Below, piece after piece: positions 45,759 to 57,495 of a DNA stretch of 64,000 nt; position 1 is the first letter of the stretch; every line of letters begins with the position of its first letter. Location of the stretch: the NCBI GenBank assembly GCA_947561395.2, contig OX387182.1, positions 5,876,595 to 5,940,594 on the forward strand, given 5' to 3'. The notes beneath the pieces were generated by a model that saw only the letters and a list, made by a program, of their open reading frames with translations, searched no databases and was not told the origin of the DNA. Position numbers and translations under genes: made by a program. This DNA is from Buxus sempervirens. Lineage: Eukaryota > Streptophyta > Magnoliopsida > Buxales > Buxaceae.

Positions 45759-46933
45759 CCACTCAGCCCAGTAGGACCCTGTTTAGGACCGAGTCAGCTT
45801 AAGAGGGAATTAGGGGACACTTAGGAACTCTTGCTACCTCGCTTAGCAAAATACGGAATACGCGTAAATACGTAATCCTGGGGAGTCCTGTCACAAGGAC
45901 GCGATAATTGCCTAAGGCAAGTGGAATTTAAGTGGTCCCCTGTGACCCTCCACTTACCTGGGGATTCTCCCAGGACATCATAAAACGTGCCAATTCCGCA
46001 CTTTACTATGCAAGGCAGTAGGGATTCCTGTATCACCTAGATCCAGACAAAACTCGCCCGTATAGGCACAGCACGCAGCCCAACTGCACACACGGGCACA
46101 CCACCACACCGTGGATGGATGGCTGCGTAAGTTTAGGATTTCAATTCCCGCATTTTGAGTGATATAACTGCGTGGGGTGACACGCACGAGGGAGGATGCG
46201 TGAATGATCCGACCTTTTGTAGATGAGAGAGACGGATATTGCAACTTCTTTACCGAAACTTAGACCTCTCTAGCAGCCTACCCTTCTTCTTACTATAAAC
46301 TGATTTTTGGGATGGTATTAGCACCTACGCTCCCGTGGCTTGCCGGGGAAAGCAGGGTAAACCCATCCCCCCAGTTTCTGGAGTCCACTAGCACCACTGG
46401 TTTCTTGCCGTGGCACGCGGGGATCTAGTACTGGTCCAGACCCTTGTATGCTTATGTCTCGGGCTGGGTATCCTTCCCCACCTAATGATTCTGAAGAAAC
46501 CTTGCGTTGAGCATGAGAGGGTGAGTAGGATGTGAATGATGAATAAAATTGGAATAAAATTCAGAGTCCATCAGGGGCAGCAACCCCCGCTTTTTGCATT
46601 AAATGGAGTAAACCCTATATCATGGGCCACCTTAGCCCTAATTTAGGAAGCTCACCAAATTATGATCAGGGGAACCACCCCAGATCCATGCATGGAGTCC
46701 TATGCGCTGTGGGTCCTGACCCATTAGAGTTCGCTAGGAGCACTTCAAGTCCAGGTTGGTCTTTCAGAGCAGATGAAAGCCGGCCAGATCAGATAAGCAG
46801 ATGAGAGCATGCCAGATCAGAGCAGGGGCACTAAACCCTAGATCTAGGAATTTTTGGCCCACCTGCTTCAAAAGCAAGTTGTATCCTTCCTTTTGGCTCC
46901 CAACAGCCTTAAGGATGAATTCTTTGCACACTA
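45759..46933 (+). other. Untranslated leader of element A
   Basis: 1.2 kb between the PBS and gag without a supported ORF. This long leader is normal for the lineage. Confidence 0.6.
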
Positions 46934-49081
46934 ATGCCTGCTAATTGTTCCTCAGGTACCAAAATTGCTTTCAGAAGCCCGTACCTACTGAGATCGAGAA
47001 GGAGGCTCGATATGGAACAACAAGGGGAACAAACGCCGCCAGGGCAGCATCAGGCAGAGTCCAGCCATGCCCAAGTGGTAAATGAGATGCAACAGAAAAT
47101 GGACAGCATGGGCTCGATCATCCAAGAGCTGATGACTGAATTGAGAGAGCTGAGACAGGGCCCACCAGGGGCACCGGTTGGCCAGCAGCCGCAACCGCAG
47201 TTCCCGCCACAGGCAGAGGTAGCGCCGCCGCCACGTCCAGTGAATCCCCCTCCCCTAGCACCACCTCCACCAGCAGCCCCATTCCACGTTGCTCAACAGG
47301 ATCAGTTTCTGCCCATCCATCTGGGACAGGGTGATGTAGACTGGTACAGAACGCAGGAGGTGCAGTTTGAGGAAAAGCTGACCGCAGTACGAGAGGAAAA
47401 TAGAACAGAAATGGCCGCCCTGAAGGAGCAGCTCAAACAGCTCCAACCCAGCACGGTGCAGAGTGAGGCTACCCTAGAAAGCCTGTGCTTCTTTTCAGAT
47501 ATACAACTCCCGGCCAAGTTCAAATGCCCTGAGTTGCATCAGTTCGATGGCACCGGCTGCCCACTGAACCACTTAAGGTCGTATTCAGGCGACATGTGCC
47601 AATATGCCAAGGAAGAAAGGATCATGGTACAATTCTTCCAAAAGTCACTAACCGGGGCCGCTTACTCTTGGTTCCTGAGTTTGGACAAGGCCAAAATCAA
47701 GACATGGAATGACCTGGCAGCAGTCTTCATCCAACAGTACCGCCTGAACAGTCAGATTGTGTAGACTAGGGCAGAACTACAGAGGTTGACCAAGAAGGGC
47801 CACGAGTCAGTAAGGGAGTATGCCAAACGCTGGAAGGAGTTGGCAACACTAGTACAGCCGCCACTGTTAGAGCAAGAGATGACATCTCTGTTCATTGCGT
47901 CGTTGGGACAGCCATTCTTCACTTTGCTGCTGGGGCAAAGTACTTCGAACTTCAATGACCTAATCTTAACTGCAGATCGAATCGAAGACGCAGTGAGGGC
48001 CGGAAAGATAGACGGCAGCGGGCAGAGTGCCACACCGAGAAGGCCGGTAGCCGGGCTAGGTGGCAGAAGTCAGGGGCAAGAGCCCAGAAGACAAGAGCAG
48101 CAGGCAGTAAACTACGTGCACCCTGTACCACCGCACCATTTCGCTCAGAGACCAGAAGCAGTAGTACCTCAAGCGACAGGGCAAACTGCTTACCAAGGGG
48201 TAAGAAAGACAAGAGAAGAAATGGAGGTTAGAATGAAACGGGTTTTCACCCCCCTCCCTTATGCACCTGCGGAATTACTGCCAACTTTGCTGAAGAAAGG
48301 GTACATACAAGTCAAGGCCCCGAATCCCCGTCTAGTCAACGCCAGGAGCTACAATGCTGCAGAGCGGTGCGAGTACCACTCAGGTGCTCCAGGGCATCAC
48401 ACTAATCGGTGCTGGGATCTGAGGCACGACATTCAAGACTTGATTGACAGTAAGCGCATCACAGTCGACCCACCAGCACCGCCCGCTCAGACTCCGGCAG
48501 CCGGCGTGACCACAAACCCTCTCCCGGACCACTCAAGGGCCTCCACCAGCAGGACGGCAAATCAAGTGAGCAGCAATCAGGGTAACGGGCAGTTTGACCC
48601 GTCTGTATTAATCGGTCGGCTAGGGCAGACAGTGAAGGTGCAGTTTCAAACAGGAATCCACTCGCCAGCAGTTGCCGTCAACGCAGACACAGACGTCCAC
48701 ATTTGTGTGATAGAGGATGAACCGCAGAGTAGCGAGGAAGTGACAGGGCCATGGAACCCCGTACAATGCGGATGGATCAGTGATTCCCCATCCCCTCCAC
48801 GCAGAGAAGGAGTGGGCAGCTCCAGCGGACTCCAGATCAGGGATAGGCCCAGATCTCGGAGGCTTCAGTGGGAAGTTCAAGGGTGCCTCCCCAGTTATCC
48901 ACCGGATGGCCGCCAGAGGGCGCGTCCGCAACATCAGGGCCACACCTTTACCGGGCGGACTCCACCAGTTCGTCCTCACTTGAGTCCAACCCGGCCCCCC
49001 TCCCGTACAACGTGCATGAGTGGTTCGCCCCCCCTCATGCCGCAGAGGAGGAGGAACCACCAGCCACTCCTGAACTCGTAA
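46934..49081 (+). pseudogene. Gag of element A, interrupted by one in-frame TAG
   Basis: This is the capsid precursor. The first ATG is at 46934, and a second in-frame ATG at 47012 (MEQQGEQ) is an equally likely start. Order: a coiled-coil-like segment (NEMQQKMDSMGSIIQEL), a proline-rich stretch, the retrotransposon gag domain (QFDGTGCPLNHLRSY, then AAYSWFLSLDKAKIKTWNDL), and a Cys/His motif (CEYHSGAPGHHTNRCWDL). A TAG at 47762-47764 interrupts the gag domain, and the same frame continues at once (TRAELQRLTKKGHESVREYA). Either a point nonsense mutation or readthrough would explain this; mutation is more likely because the stop falls inside a folded domain. The frame ends at 49081, overlapping pol. 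Confidence 0.85.
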
Positions 49082-52000
49082 ACCTATCAGATCCGTACGA
49101 GAGCTCGGACGAGTCGGCAGATGTAGACTCAGAGGATACATCAACAGAGAGAAGTGGAGCGGTGTACGTCATCGAAGAAGGTGGCAGTGACTCCCCTATG
49201 GATCTCCCTCTGGTGCACTTCCACTCACCAACAGACCCAGAATTCTTCTACCACACCCCTCTCCCTAGCCTTCCTACCCTCAACCTCCACGACATCATGG
49301 ACTTCCCTCCACAAGACCCCTTTTCCCTCTCATTCGAACCACCTACTCTCAACCTTTCAAAGCTCAGCCTGGAACCACCCTCGTACAGGGCGGTACCCCC
49401 ACCTTTATACCCTAAGGCTACCACCGGCATCACCACTGAAGCAGAGATCGATCGGATCACTCGATCTGGTCGATGCGTAAACGCCAACCCCCCACCCGCA
49501 CCAAAGGAAGGAACAGGGGCAGAAGTTAGGAGAAAAGAAAAAGGGAAGGACGTGGTCCCAGAGTCACCACAGACCCCCAAGAACAAGGGCAGGGCCACGG
49601 AGGAAGAAGTCATAGACTTGCACCACAGTGTCTTCACTCCGGAATATGACCTCCTCCAGCAGCTGAACAAGGTACCCGCCCAAATATCCATAATGCGACT
49701 GTTGATTGATTCAGAAAGGCACCGGGCAGTGCTGAGGAGGGTCCTGGGCGACGCACATGTGCCAGAAAGCATCGAGCCAGAGCAGCTAGGGGCAGTGGTG
49801 TCAGTGATCATGGCACCCCAGGCTATATCCTTCTCTACGGCAGATCTACCACCTGAGGGCTGCGATCATACTGAGCCGCTTTACATCACAGTGAAGTGCG
49901 ATAATCTCATCGTAAAGCGTGCCATGATCGACAATGGGTCGGCACTGAACATATGTCCAATGAGGACATTTCATAGTCTACAGCTGAATCCCTCCCAGAT
50001 CAAGCCAAGCGCTCACAACGTCCGAGGATTCGACAATGCCAGGAGAGACTCACTGGGAGAAGTCACTCTGGAAATCATAATTGCAGACAGGCCCTTTACC
50101 ATGGAATTTGAACTCATGGATATCAACGCTTCGTTTAATCTACTGATTGGGAGACCTTGGCTACATCAGGCAGGGGCGGTATCTTCCACGCTGCATAGAA
50201 TGATCCGATTCATATCGGGCAATGAGCTGATAACGGTGCATGCTGAGGATCACCGAGAATTTGAAAGGGTCGGGGTACCCTACGTAGACTATGAGTTGCC
50301 TACTGCACTTAACTTCCAAACTGTGGAGATGGTGCAAGTGAACAACATCCCAGAACCCAAGAGGGGGAAGCGACTTTCAAGGAGAAACAGAGAGATCATG
50401 TTCAGCGCGGCAGACTGGGGCCTCAGGGCAGGCGAAGGACTAGGCAAATACAAGCAGGGCATCAAGGCAGCCATCCAACCATGTGAGCAGACTACTGGGT
50501 TTGGCGCAAATGTTCGAGCCAGAATTGAAGGAAGAGATCCCCACTGGCCCATATATGTGCATGGAAACCTGTATCACTACTTCACTAATATAGAGCATGA
50601 AGCGGCCCGGGCCATTGGGAACATAGTCCCCCAGGGGTGGGGAGATGAATTTCTGGATACCCCTGCCATGAAGGAGGACAGCCTGCAAGGAGTGGCGCAA
50701 ATGTTCGAGGATGAGCCACCCACCATGGAAATGATTGCAGAAGCCACAGAAGGGGACGCTTCTGTCTCAGAGGGATCGCCAGACAACCTGCCAGCATTGG
50801 TCGCCCTGGAATCTGTTGAGGACGTGACCATGGCATTCGCTCCACTAGAGGAACCGGTCATCCCTGAAGGGATCCCAGCCATCCCTATAGCGGCCGCAGA
50901 GGCACCGCCACCAGCTCCCATAGAAGAATCCAAAGAAGAAGGTCCCGTGATGTACATTTGCATGATGGAAGGGCGAGACAGCTCAGGAGCGCCGAGCCGC
51001 AGGCCATGGTCCCCTCCTCCGCCTCCCTACATCCCGCACCCGGGAACTCGGGATGGTCTGAATCAGATGTTCCGCAGCATGCCTCAGGTGTTGGGGCCAG
51101 TACCCACAGAGGTATACCACTCAACTTATGGCAAATGGGCGCCGCCAGCTTACTCTTCCACCGTACACGGGATACCGACAGGGATACCAGTAGCATTTGC
51201 AGCTCCAATGATGGATCGGGCTGACGGGGTCACTATTGCCTATGCACCTCCCGAGGAAGAGATACCAATGGCCATTCCCCTCAGTGGAATATGGATGGGA
51301 ATATCATCAGAGTCTGGCCCACAGTCTGAAAGGAGCCAAAATAAGCCAGTGGGATGTGCGGCGCATGATCCCATCTACCTCTCTTCTGACGACAGCGCCA
51401 ACATGGTACTAGCTGAAGAACCAGAAGCGGCAGTCATCATCAACAAGGAAGACCGGGCACCACTCCAGAACTGGAGCGCCACACCTTTCGCCATCAGCAA
51501 AGCTACTATCCCAAAGGGGGTTTCTACTACCTCTGAATTTTCTGTTGTAGCTACTGCTGAAGTTTTTAATGAATATCTGAGCACTTCCTACTATCTGCAC
51601 TTGTTTGAAAAAGAAAACAACAAAAATAAACAACTTGAGCATCGCAGTCTTAGTATCAATCCCGACGCACACCTGGAGAGTCTGGGGCACGGGATGGGTA
51701 ATGAGATTGCCATAAGTGAACAAGAAAAACAAAAAGAAAAGCCAGTCCAGATGGCAACAACAATAATTGAAATGCATGAGCCGGTGCCCAATCCTGAAAA
51801 CGAGCAAGGCCTCGACAGGTCAGATTGGGGCACTTGCCCATCGCAACTAGAAGATTCAGACAGCGTCCCCTATAAGCCTTCCGAGCATGAGGACGATGAT
51901 GAATCAGGGGAGACCCCGCTTGAAATCCAACTTGCATTGGAAAGGCACGAAAAGGGTCTCCAGGCTAATATTGAGGAAACAGAGTCAATTGACATAGGTG

Positions 52001-55000
52001 AAGTAGCACAACCAAGAATCCTTCAAATTGGTAAAAAGCTGTCACCATTATTGAAAAAGCAGATGTTTGATTTTCTTAAATCTTATTCTGACGTGTTTGC
52101 ATGGTCATATGAAGATATGCCCGGGTTAGACATGGACTTGGTTGTGCATCGGTTACCAACAAGATCTGAGGCCGTACCTGTGAAACAGAAACTCAGGCGC
52201 ACGAAGCCGGAATGGGCCCTGAAGATCAAGGAAGAGGTCACTAAGCAATTGGATGCCGGATTCCTGCAAGTAACTCACTATCCAAAGTGGTTGGCTAACA
52301 TCGTGCCAGTTCCCAAGAAGGACGGAAAAGTCAGGATGTGTGTTGACTATAGAGATCTGAATAGAGCAAGTCCAAAGGACGACTTCCCATTGCCGCATAT
52401 TGATGTACTGGTAGACAATACGGCAACGCATTCGATGTTCTCCTTTATGGACGGCTTCTCTGGTTACAACCAAATAAGGATGGCACCTGAAGACATGGAG
52501 AAAACATCCTTCATCACGCATTGGGGCACTTACTGCTACCGTGTGATGCCGTTCGGACTGAAGAATGCAGGCGCTACATATCAGCGTGCGATGACCCTGT
52601 TGTTCCATGACATGATACACAATGAGATGGAAGTATACATGGACGACATGATAGCAAAGTCCAAGGAAGAGGAAGACCACTTGATAAACCTGGGAAAGGT
52701 ATTTGACAGACTCAGAGAGCACAAGCTCCGGCTCAACCCAAACAAGTGCGTATTTGGAGTTACTTCAGGGAAACTGCTCGGCTTCATAGTGGGCAAGCGA
52801 GGCATTGAGATCGACCCCGCCAAAGCAAAGGCAATTCTGGAGATGCCTCCCCCTGGTACAGAAAAGGAAGTGAGAGGGTTCCTAGGCAGATTGCAGTACA
52901 TCAGTAGGTTCATTGCACAGATGACTCCTGTGTGTGAGCCTATATTCAAGCTGCTGAAAAAGGACAACCCTGTGGTTTGGAATGAAGACTGCCAAGTAGC
53001 ATTCGACAAGATCAAGGCATATCTGATGAGTCCGCCGACGTTGGTCCCACCAGTCCCGGGACGACCCTTGATCATGTATCTGACAGTCTCCGAGACAGCT
53101 GTAGGATGTGTGTTAGGACAACACGATGAGGAAGGAAGAAAAGAACAAGCAATCTATTATCTGAGCAAGAAATTCACTGACGTTGAAGTCAGATACACAA
53201 TGCTTGAAAAGACGTGTTGCGCCTTGGTTTGGGCAGCCCAGAAGCTTCGCCATTATCTGCTCAGCCATACGGTCTTGCTGATCTCCAATCTGGATCCATT
53301 GAAATACATTTTTGAGAAGCCGATCTCCACGGGCAGAGTGGCCAGGTGGCAAATCCTTTTATCGGAATACGACGTTGTCTACACAACTAGAAAGGCAATA
53401 AAAGGGCAGGTCGTGGCAGACCACTTAGCAGAGCATCCACTGCCAGACTATCAACCACTCTTGACTCACTTCCCCGATGAAGATGTGATGTGCATCGGAA
53501 CTGCAGAAGAGCCAGAAGAAACCGAGTGGCTAATGTTCTTCGATGGGGCAGTCAATGTGAATGGAAAAGGCATCGGAGCAGTGTTAATCTCCCCAGATGG
53601 TGTCCACCACCCGGTAGCAGCAAAACTCCTATTTGATTGCACCAGCAACATGGCCGAGTATGAAGCGTGCGTGTTAGGCTTGCGAGCAGCCATCGAGATG
53701 CATATACAAGAGCTGAAAGTGTTTCGTGATTCAAGTCTTATCATCTACCAAGTGATGGAAGACTGGAGGACAAGAGACATGAAGTTAGTGCCATACCAAG
53801 AACTGGTCAAGGAATTGGAAGAGGAATTTGAAAGCGTGACATTCGACTACATGCCACGAGATGGGAACCGGTTTGCAGATGCGCTAGCTACGCTGGCATC
53901 AATGGCCACCATCACAGATAATGCTTGGGTACAGCCATTGGAGATAGAACTTCGGCGTTACCCTGTTTACTGCTTCAGCATTGAGAAGAGCGCCCCGGAA
54001 GAAGAGCCGTGGTACGCAGACATCGAGAGATACATAAGGAACAGAATTCCGCCAGAAGGGGCCTCAGCTGCAGAAAAGCGGACCATACAGAGACTAGCAG
54101 GACAGTACTTCTACAGTGGGGGTAGGCTGTACAAGAAGTCGTACAATGACTCCCTACTACTATGTGTCAGAGAAGCCGAGGCGCAAAAGTTGATTGAGGA
54201 GGTCCACGGAGGATTGTGCGGCGCACACATGAACGGTCATATGCTAGCAAGAAAGATCTTAAGAATGGGTTATTACTGGATGACCATGGAAGCAGACTGC
54301 TACGCTCATGTCAGAAAGTGCCAGTTGTGCCAGATTTATGCCGACAATATGCATGCACCGCCAAACACGCTGTACTCCATGACATCGCCTTGGCCATTTG
54401 CCATCTGGGGAATCGACATGATAGGCCAAGTGCATCCAACAGCTTCAAACGGGCATCGGTTCATCTTGGTGGCAATCGACTACTTCACTAAGTGGGTGGA
54501 GGCCGTGTCCTTTGTGAATGTGAAAAGGTCCCATGTGCTCAAGTTCATCAGGAACAATATAGTCTGTCACTACGGAGTCCCAGAAGCGATCATCACTGAC
54601 AATGCCAAGAATCTGAACAATAAGGACATGGAAAAGATGTGTGAAGACCTGAAGATCAGACATCTAAACTCCACAACATACCGGCCCAAGATGAATGGGG
54701 CAGTAGAGGCTGCCAACAAGAATCTGAAGAGGATACTCGAGAAAATGGTGGTCACCTACAAAGACTGGCATGAGAAGCTGCCATATGCACTGCACGCCTA
54801 TCGGACGTCGATCAGGACATCGACTGGGGCAACTCCTTTCTCCTTGGTATACGGAATGGAAGCAGTCCTCCCCGTGGAAGCGCAGATTCCATCACTCAGA
54901 ATACTAAAGGAAGCAGAGATAAGTGACATCGAATGGGAAGAGTCCAGATTTGACCAGCTGCAGCTACTTGATGAAAAAAGAATCAAGGCTTTGTGCCATG

Positions 55001-55257
55001 GCCAACTCTATCAACAGAGAGTGGCGCGAGCCTACAACAGGAAAGTGAAGCCACGACTGTTCAAAGTGGGAGATTTAATACTGAAGAGGATCTTTCCCCA
55101 TCAAGAGGACAACCGCGGGAAATTCAAGCCAAACTACGAAGGGCCATTCGTAGTCCACAAGGTCCTGTCCCGAGGAGCACTCATCCTGCAAGAGATGGAC
55201 GGGGCAACTTTTCCTGAGCCGATAAATGCAGACGCAGTCAAACTGTACCATGCCTAA
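48868..55257 (+). CDS. Pol polyprotein of element A (PR, RT, RNase H, second RNase H, integrase)
   Basis: 2,129 codons without a stop. Aspartic protease MIDNGSALNIC begins at residue 353. A G-patch-like stretch (GLRAGEGLGKYKQGI) follows near 515. RT spans about 1120-1300, with MDGFSGYNQIRMAPED and YMDD at 1257-1260. RNase H follows (about 1400-1520; VSETAVGCVLGQ, YTMLEKTCCALVWA). A second, archaeal-type RNase H (about 1554-1680; FFDGAVNVNGKGIGAVL, SNMAEYEACVLGL) is the hallmark of the Tat lineage. Integrase has an HHCC zinc motif (near 1780-1821) and core residues D, D, E near 1849, 1911 and 1947. All catalytic residues appear intact, so the enzymes could be active. The true N-terminus depends on how gag and pol are linked; the first ATG is only the formal start. 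Confidence 0.92.
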   Translation: MGSSRVPPQLSTGWPPEGASATSGPHLYRADSTSSSSLESNPAPLPYNVHEWFAPPHAAEEEEPPATPELVNLSDPYESSDESADVDSEDTSTERSGAVYVIEEGGSDSPMDLPLVHFHSPTDPEFFYHTPLPSLPTLNLHDIMDFPPQDPFSLSFEPPTLNLSKLSLEPPSYRAVPPPLYPKATTGITTEAEIDRITRSGRCVNANPPPAPKEGTGAEVRRKEKGKDVVPESPQTPKNKGRATEEEVIDLHHSVFTPEYDLLQQLNKVPAQISIMRLLIDSERHRAVLRRVLGDAHVPESIEPEQLGAVVSVIMAPQAISFSTADLPPEGCDHTEPLYITVKCDNLIVKRAMIDNGSALNICPMRTFHSLQLNPSQIKPSAHNVRGFDNARRDSLGEVTLEIIIADRPFTMEFELMDINASFNLLIGRPWLHQAGAVSSTLHRMIRFISGNELITVHAEDHREFERVGVPYVDYELPTALNFQTVEMVQVNNIPEPKRGKRLSRRNREIMFSAADWGLRAGEGLGKYKQGIKAAIQPCEQTTGFGANVRARIEGRDPHWPIYVHGNLYHYFTNIEHEAARAIGNIVPQGWGDEFLDTPAMKEDSLQGVAQMFEDEPPTMEMIAEATEGDASVSEGSPDNLPALVALESVEDVTMAFAPLEEPVIPEGIPAIPIAAAEAPPPAPIEESKEEGPVMYICMMEGRDSSGAPSRRPWSPPPPPYIPHPGTRDGLNQMFRSMPQVLGPVPTEVYHSTYGKWAPPAYSSTVHGIPTGIPVAFAAPMMDRADGVTIAYAPPEEEIPMAIPLSGIWMGISSESGPQSERSQNKPVGCAAHDPIYLSSDDSANMVLAEEPEAAVIINKEDRAPLQNWSATPFAISKATIPKGVSTTSEFSVVATAEVFNEYLSTSYYLHLFEKENNKNKQLEHRSLSINPDAHLESLGHGMGNEIAISEQEKQKEKPVQMATTIIEMHEPVPNPENEQGLDRSDWGTCPSQLEDSDSVPYKPSEHEDDDESGETPLEIQLALERHEKGLQANIEETESIDIGEVAQPRILQIGKKLSPLLKKQMFDFLKSYSDVFAWSYEDMPGLDMDLVVHRLPTRSEAVPVKQKLRRTKPEWALKIKEEVTKQLDAGFLQVTHYPKWLANIVPVPKKDGKVRMCVDYRDLNRASPKDDFPLPHIDVLVDNTATHSMFSFMDGFSGYNQIRMAPEDMEKTSFITHWGTYCYRVMPFGLKNAGATYQRAMTLLFHDMIHNEMEVYMDDMIAKSKEEEDHLINLGKVFDRLREHKLRLNPNKCVFGVTSGKLLGFIVGKRGIEIDPAKAKAILEMPPPGTEKEVRGFLGRLQYISRFIAQMTPVCEPIFKLLKKDNPVVWNEDCQVAFDKIKAYLMSPPTLVPPVPGRPLIMYLTVSETAVGCVLGQHDEEGRKEQAIYYLSKKFTDVEVRYTMLEKTCCALVWAAQKLRHYLLSHTVLLISNLDPLKYIFEKPISTGRVARWQILLSEYDVVYTTRKAIKGQVVADHLAEHPLPDYQPLLTHFPDEDVMCIGTAEEPEETEWLMFFDGAVNVNGKGIGAVLISPDGVHHPVAAKLLFDCTSNMAEYEACVLGLRAAIEMHIQELKVFRDSSLIIYQVMEDWRTRDMKLVPYQELVKELEEEFESVTFDYMPRDGNRFADALATLASMATITDNAWVQPLEIELRRYPVYCFSIEKSAPEEEPWYADIERYIRNRIPPEGASAAEKRTIQRLAGQYFYSGGRLYKKSYNDSLLLCVREAEAQKLIEEVHGGLCGAHMNGHMLARKILRMGYYWMTMEADCYAHVRKCQLCQIYADNMHAPPNTLYSMTSPWPFAIWGIDMIGQVHPTASNGHRFILVAIDYFTKWVEAVSFVNVKRSHVLKFIRNNIVCHYGVPEAIITDNAKNLNNKDMEKMCEDLKIRHLNSTTYRPKMNGAVEAANKNLKRILEKMVVTYKDWHEKLPYALHAYRTSIRTSTGATPFSLVYGMEAVLPVEAQIPSLRILKEAEISDIEWEESRFDQLQLLDEKRIKALCHGQLYQQRVARAYNRKVKPRLFKVGDLILKRIFPHQEDNRGKFKPNYEGPFVVHKVLSRGALILQEMDGATFPEPINADAVKLYHA

Positions 55258-57479
55258 GATCATTCTAATTGGGAAATGAAGAGAGGCCATCCTTGACTCT
55301 CCTTTAGACTGTAAATCCTTTTAAATACCGTAAGTCTTCCCCTAGTTAGACAATTTTGAGCCTTAAATTCCTTCAACCCATTGCAAGTGTTCTACACATC
55401 AAATAGGGCATTCCTGGCAAAGCAAAAGAAACCGGGCATTCTTGCCCAGAAAAACCTCAAAAAAGAAGAGAAAATGCAATAGAAAAGGAAAAGAAAAAAA
55501 GAGAGAAAGAAAGACACAGAAAACGGGGAAATGTTTACCCCGCCAAAAATATAGAGATACAAATAAGCCAGGATGTAAGTCCCACCAGCAATAAAAGTAG
55601 CACGCTTGCCAACCCGGAAAAGAAAGCCTTTTGAGCCACTCACCCTTTCTTTCATAGCCGAGACCCAGCCTACGTTTCGTCCTATCACTAAGACCTCTCG
55701 GATCCCAAGAGGAATGATCAGGGCAAAACGGTTGAGTCTACAGAAATCGGTGATGACGGAATTCAGAGTTCCCCAGAAAGGATGGACGCGGTGAAAACCC
55801 GGAGAAAGGGCACTATGCAAAAAAAAAAAAAATGGTCATGTCTGGACTGAGCAGAGCAAGATACAGAATGGAACAGTGACAGGGGCATATAATGCAACCA
55901 GGGAAATGCACGAATCTGAGTGTTTTAGACCGGCAGGTTGCGCCTGAGTTGGAAGTTTCACAGTAGCCAGTGATGACTATGCTATTGAAACTACCAAGCA
56001 CTCCAAGTCCTGGCTGACCTGGAGCATTCTTTGGCATTTGTAGACACAAGCACACACTGACACACCTGCTTTTTCTATAAATGCGTCATGTTTAACTGAT
56101 TTGAGCTCCACTGTGCTACTAACCTGAATCAGTGACCTCTTGACCTTGGCGGAGGCCACTTCTAGCCGCAATGGGCAAAAGGCTCAGGGCAAAGAAAATA
56201 AGAATGCTCTGAATTAAGCCCCAGCTAGTCCAAGACTGACCTTCTTGCTCCCTTCATGACTTCACAGGCGCAACCAGAGGGGGACGACGGGCGTCTTCTC
56301 CAAAGTCCCCAGCAAAGTCCTCACACCAGAAGGAGCCCGATACCGGTCCAAAATCCCCAGTAGAATCCTTTCATCGGAAAGGCGGATACCCTTCCCCAAG
56401 ATCCCCGACGGAATTCCTGCAAGGAATGAGAATGATCCCAAGCGGAAGACCTGCGGCAAACCAAGGACAACATCCTCACATCCCCAGCAGAGCCCTCTCA
56501 AGCAAGTAATGCGTGACGATGAAGACTTCTCGAGCCTCGCCCAGTCTGAAGAGGCCGGCTCCGCGAAGAAAGGCAAAAGAGGACAAAGCAAGCCAAGAGT
56601 CAGTCCTCCGCAGAGTCTCTCGCATTCGACGAGGGCCCGAACAAGCATGAAGAACTCAAACCCGGGCAAAAGGAAAAGGCCTTATAAAGAAATAATGACA
56701 GCGTGAGGAATCCCCACTTATCCCCAGCGGAACATCCTTCCTCAGGGAACTCCCACGCTTGTCAGAAACAGGAGAGGCAATGGAGAGAAGGTTCCTTCCC
56801 AATCCCCAGCAACAGTCATACCAAGCTGGGGAGCCTCTCCCAGGGGGAGTGCCGGCACTGCCAAAGAAGGGACAAGAAGACATGAAGAAGAATGAGTATG
56901 AATGAAGATATCATTGGGCAAGACGCCCCTTTTGTAATCTTTGATTTCACACTTTTGTAATTAGACTAGAGCAAATGTGTGAGCTCCTCTGAGGCACTGG
57001 ACAGCACTGGAAGCTCCTCCTCACCAACAGCAGCTCTGCCTCCACCTTTCATTCCTCTCTTCTCCGTCCAACCCGCACCCTAACCCAACCTTTGGACACC
57101 GAAAGAAAATGCAAGCAAGCTTCAAGTAAAAGACACAAATGGGTCAGAGATCTGAAGTCACCTAAAAGCTTTAATGGAACAAACAAGAAGAAAAGAATAT
57201 TGTCAAGTGTCTGGCATCAACGCCGAAACAGGTTGGCAAGCTCAAGTCCAATCTAATCTCTTTCAAAAATCAATCAAATGCTGAAGAGTTGCCCTACAGA
57301 AACCCGAAACTAAAAGGGTAAGGAACTCTGAAGCCAGGAAGTGACGCCACATGATTTGGCCGCTTCCCTTTCAAAACGAAAACTTCAAAGGACTTAGCTC
57401 GTCGACCATGTCGACAGAAATGCCAGGCGCAAAAACAAGATTCTTTTTCTCTTTGCCGTTCATCCGCGAGGTGACTCCG
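55258..57479 (+). other. 3' untranslated region of element A with degenerate tandem repeats
   Basis: No supported ORF. Six scattered copies of a TCCCCAGCRGAATCCT-like word occur between about 56300 and 56815 (near 56304, 56349, 56400, 56480, 56714 and 56797). Such repeats are usual in this part of Tat elements. Poly-A runs occur near 55490 and 55820. Confidence 0.6.
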
Positions 57480-57495
57480 GGCAAAGAGGGGCAGC
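57480..57495 (+). promoter_or_regulatory. Polypurine tract of element A
   Basis: GGCAAAGAGGGGCAGC directly precedes the 3' LTR, as required for plus-strand priming. Confidence 0.7.

Noticed and set aside
49248..54986. Many minus-strand open frames of up to 189 codons
   Set aside because: They are antisense to the intact pol frame of element A.
48868..55257. Possibility of an envelope gene making element A a retrovirus-like agent
   Set aside because: No ORF with signal peptide and membrane anchor lies between integrase and the 3' LTR.
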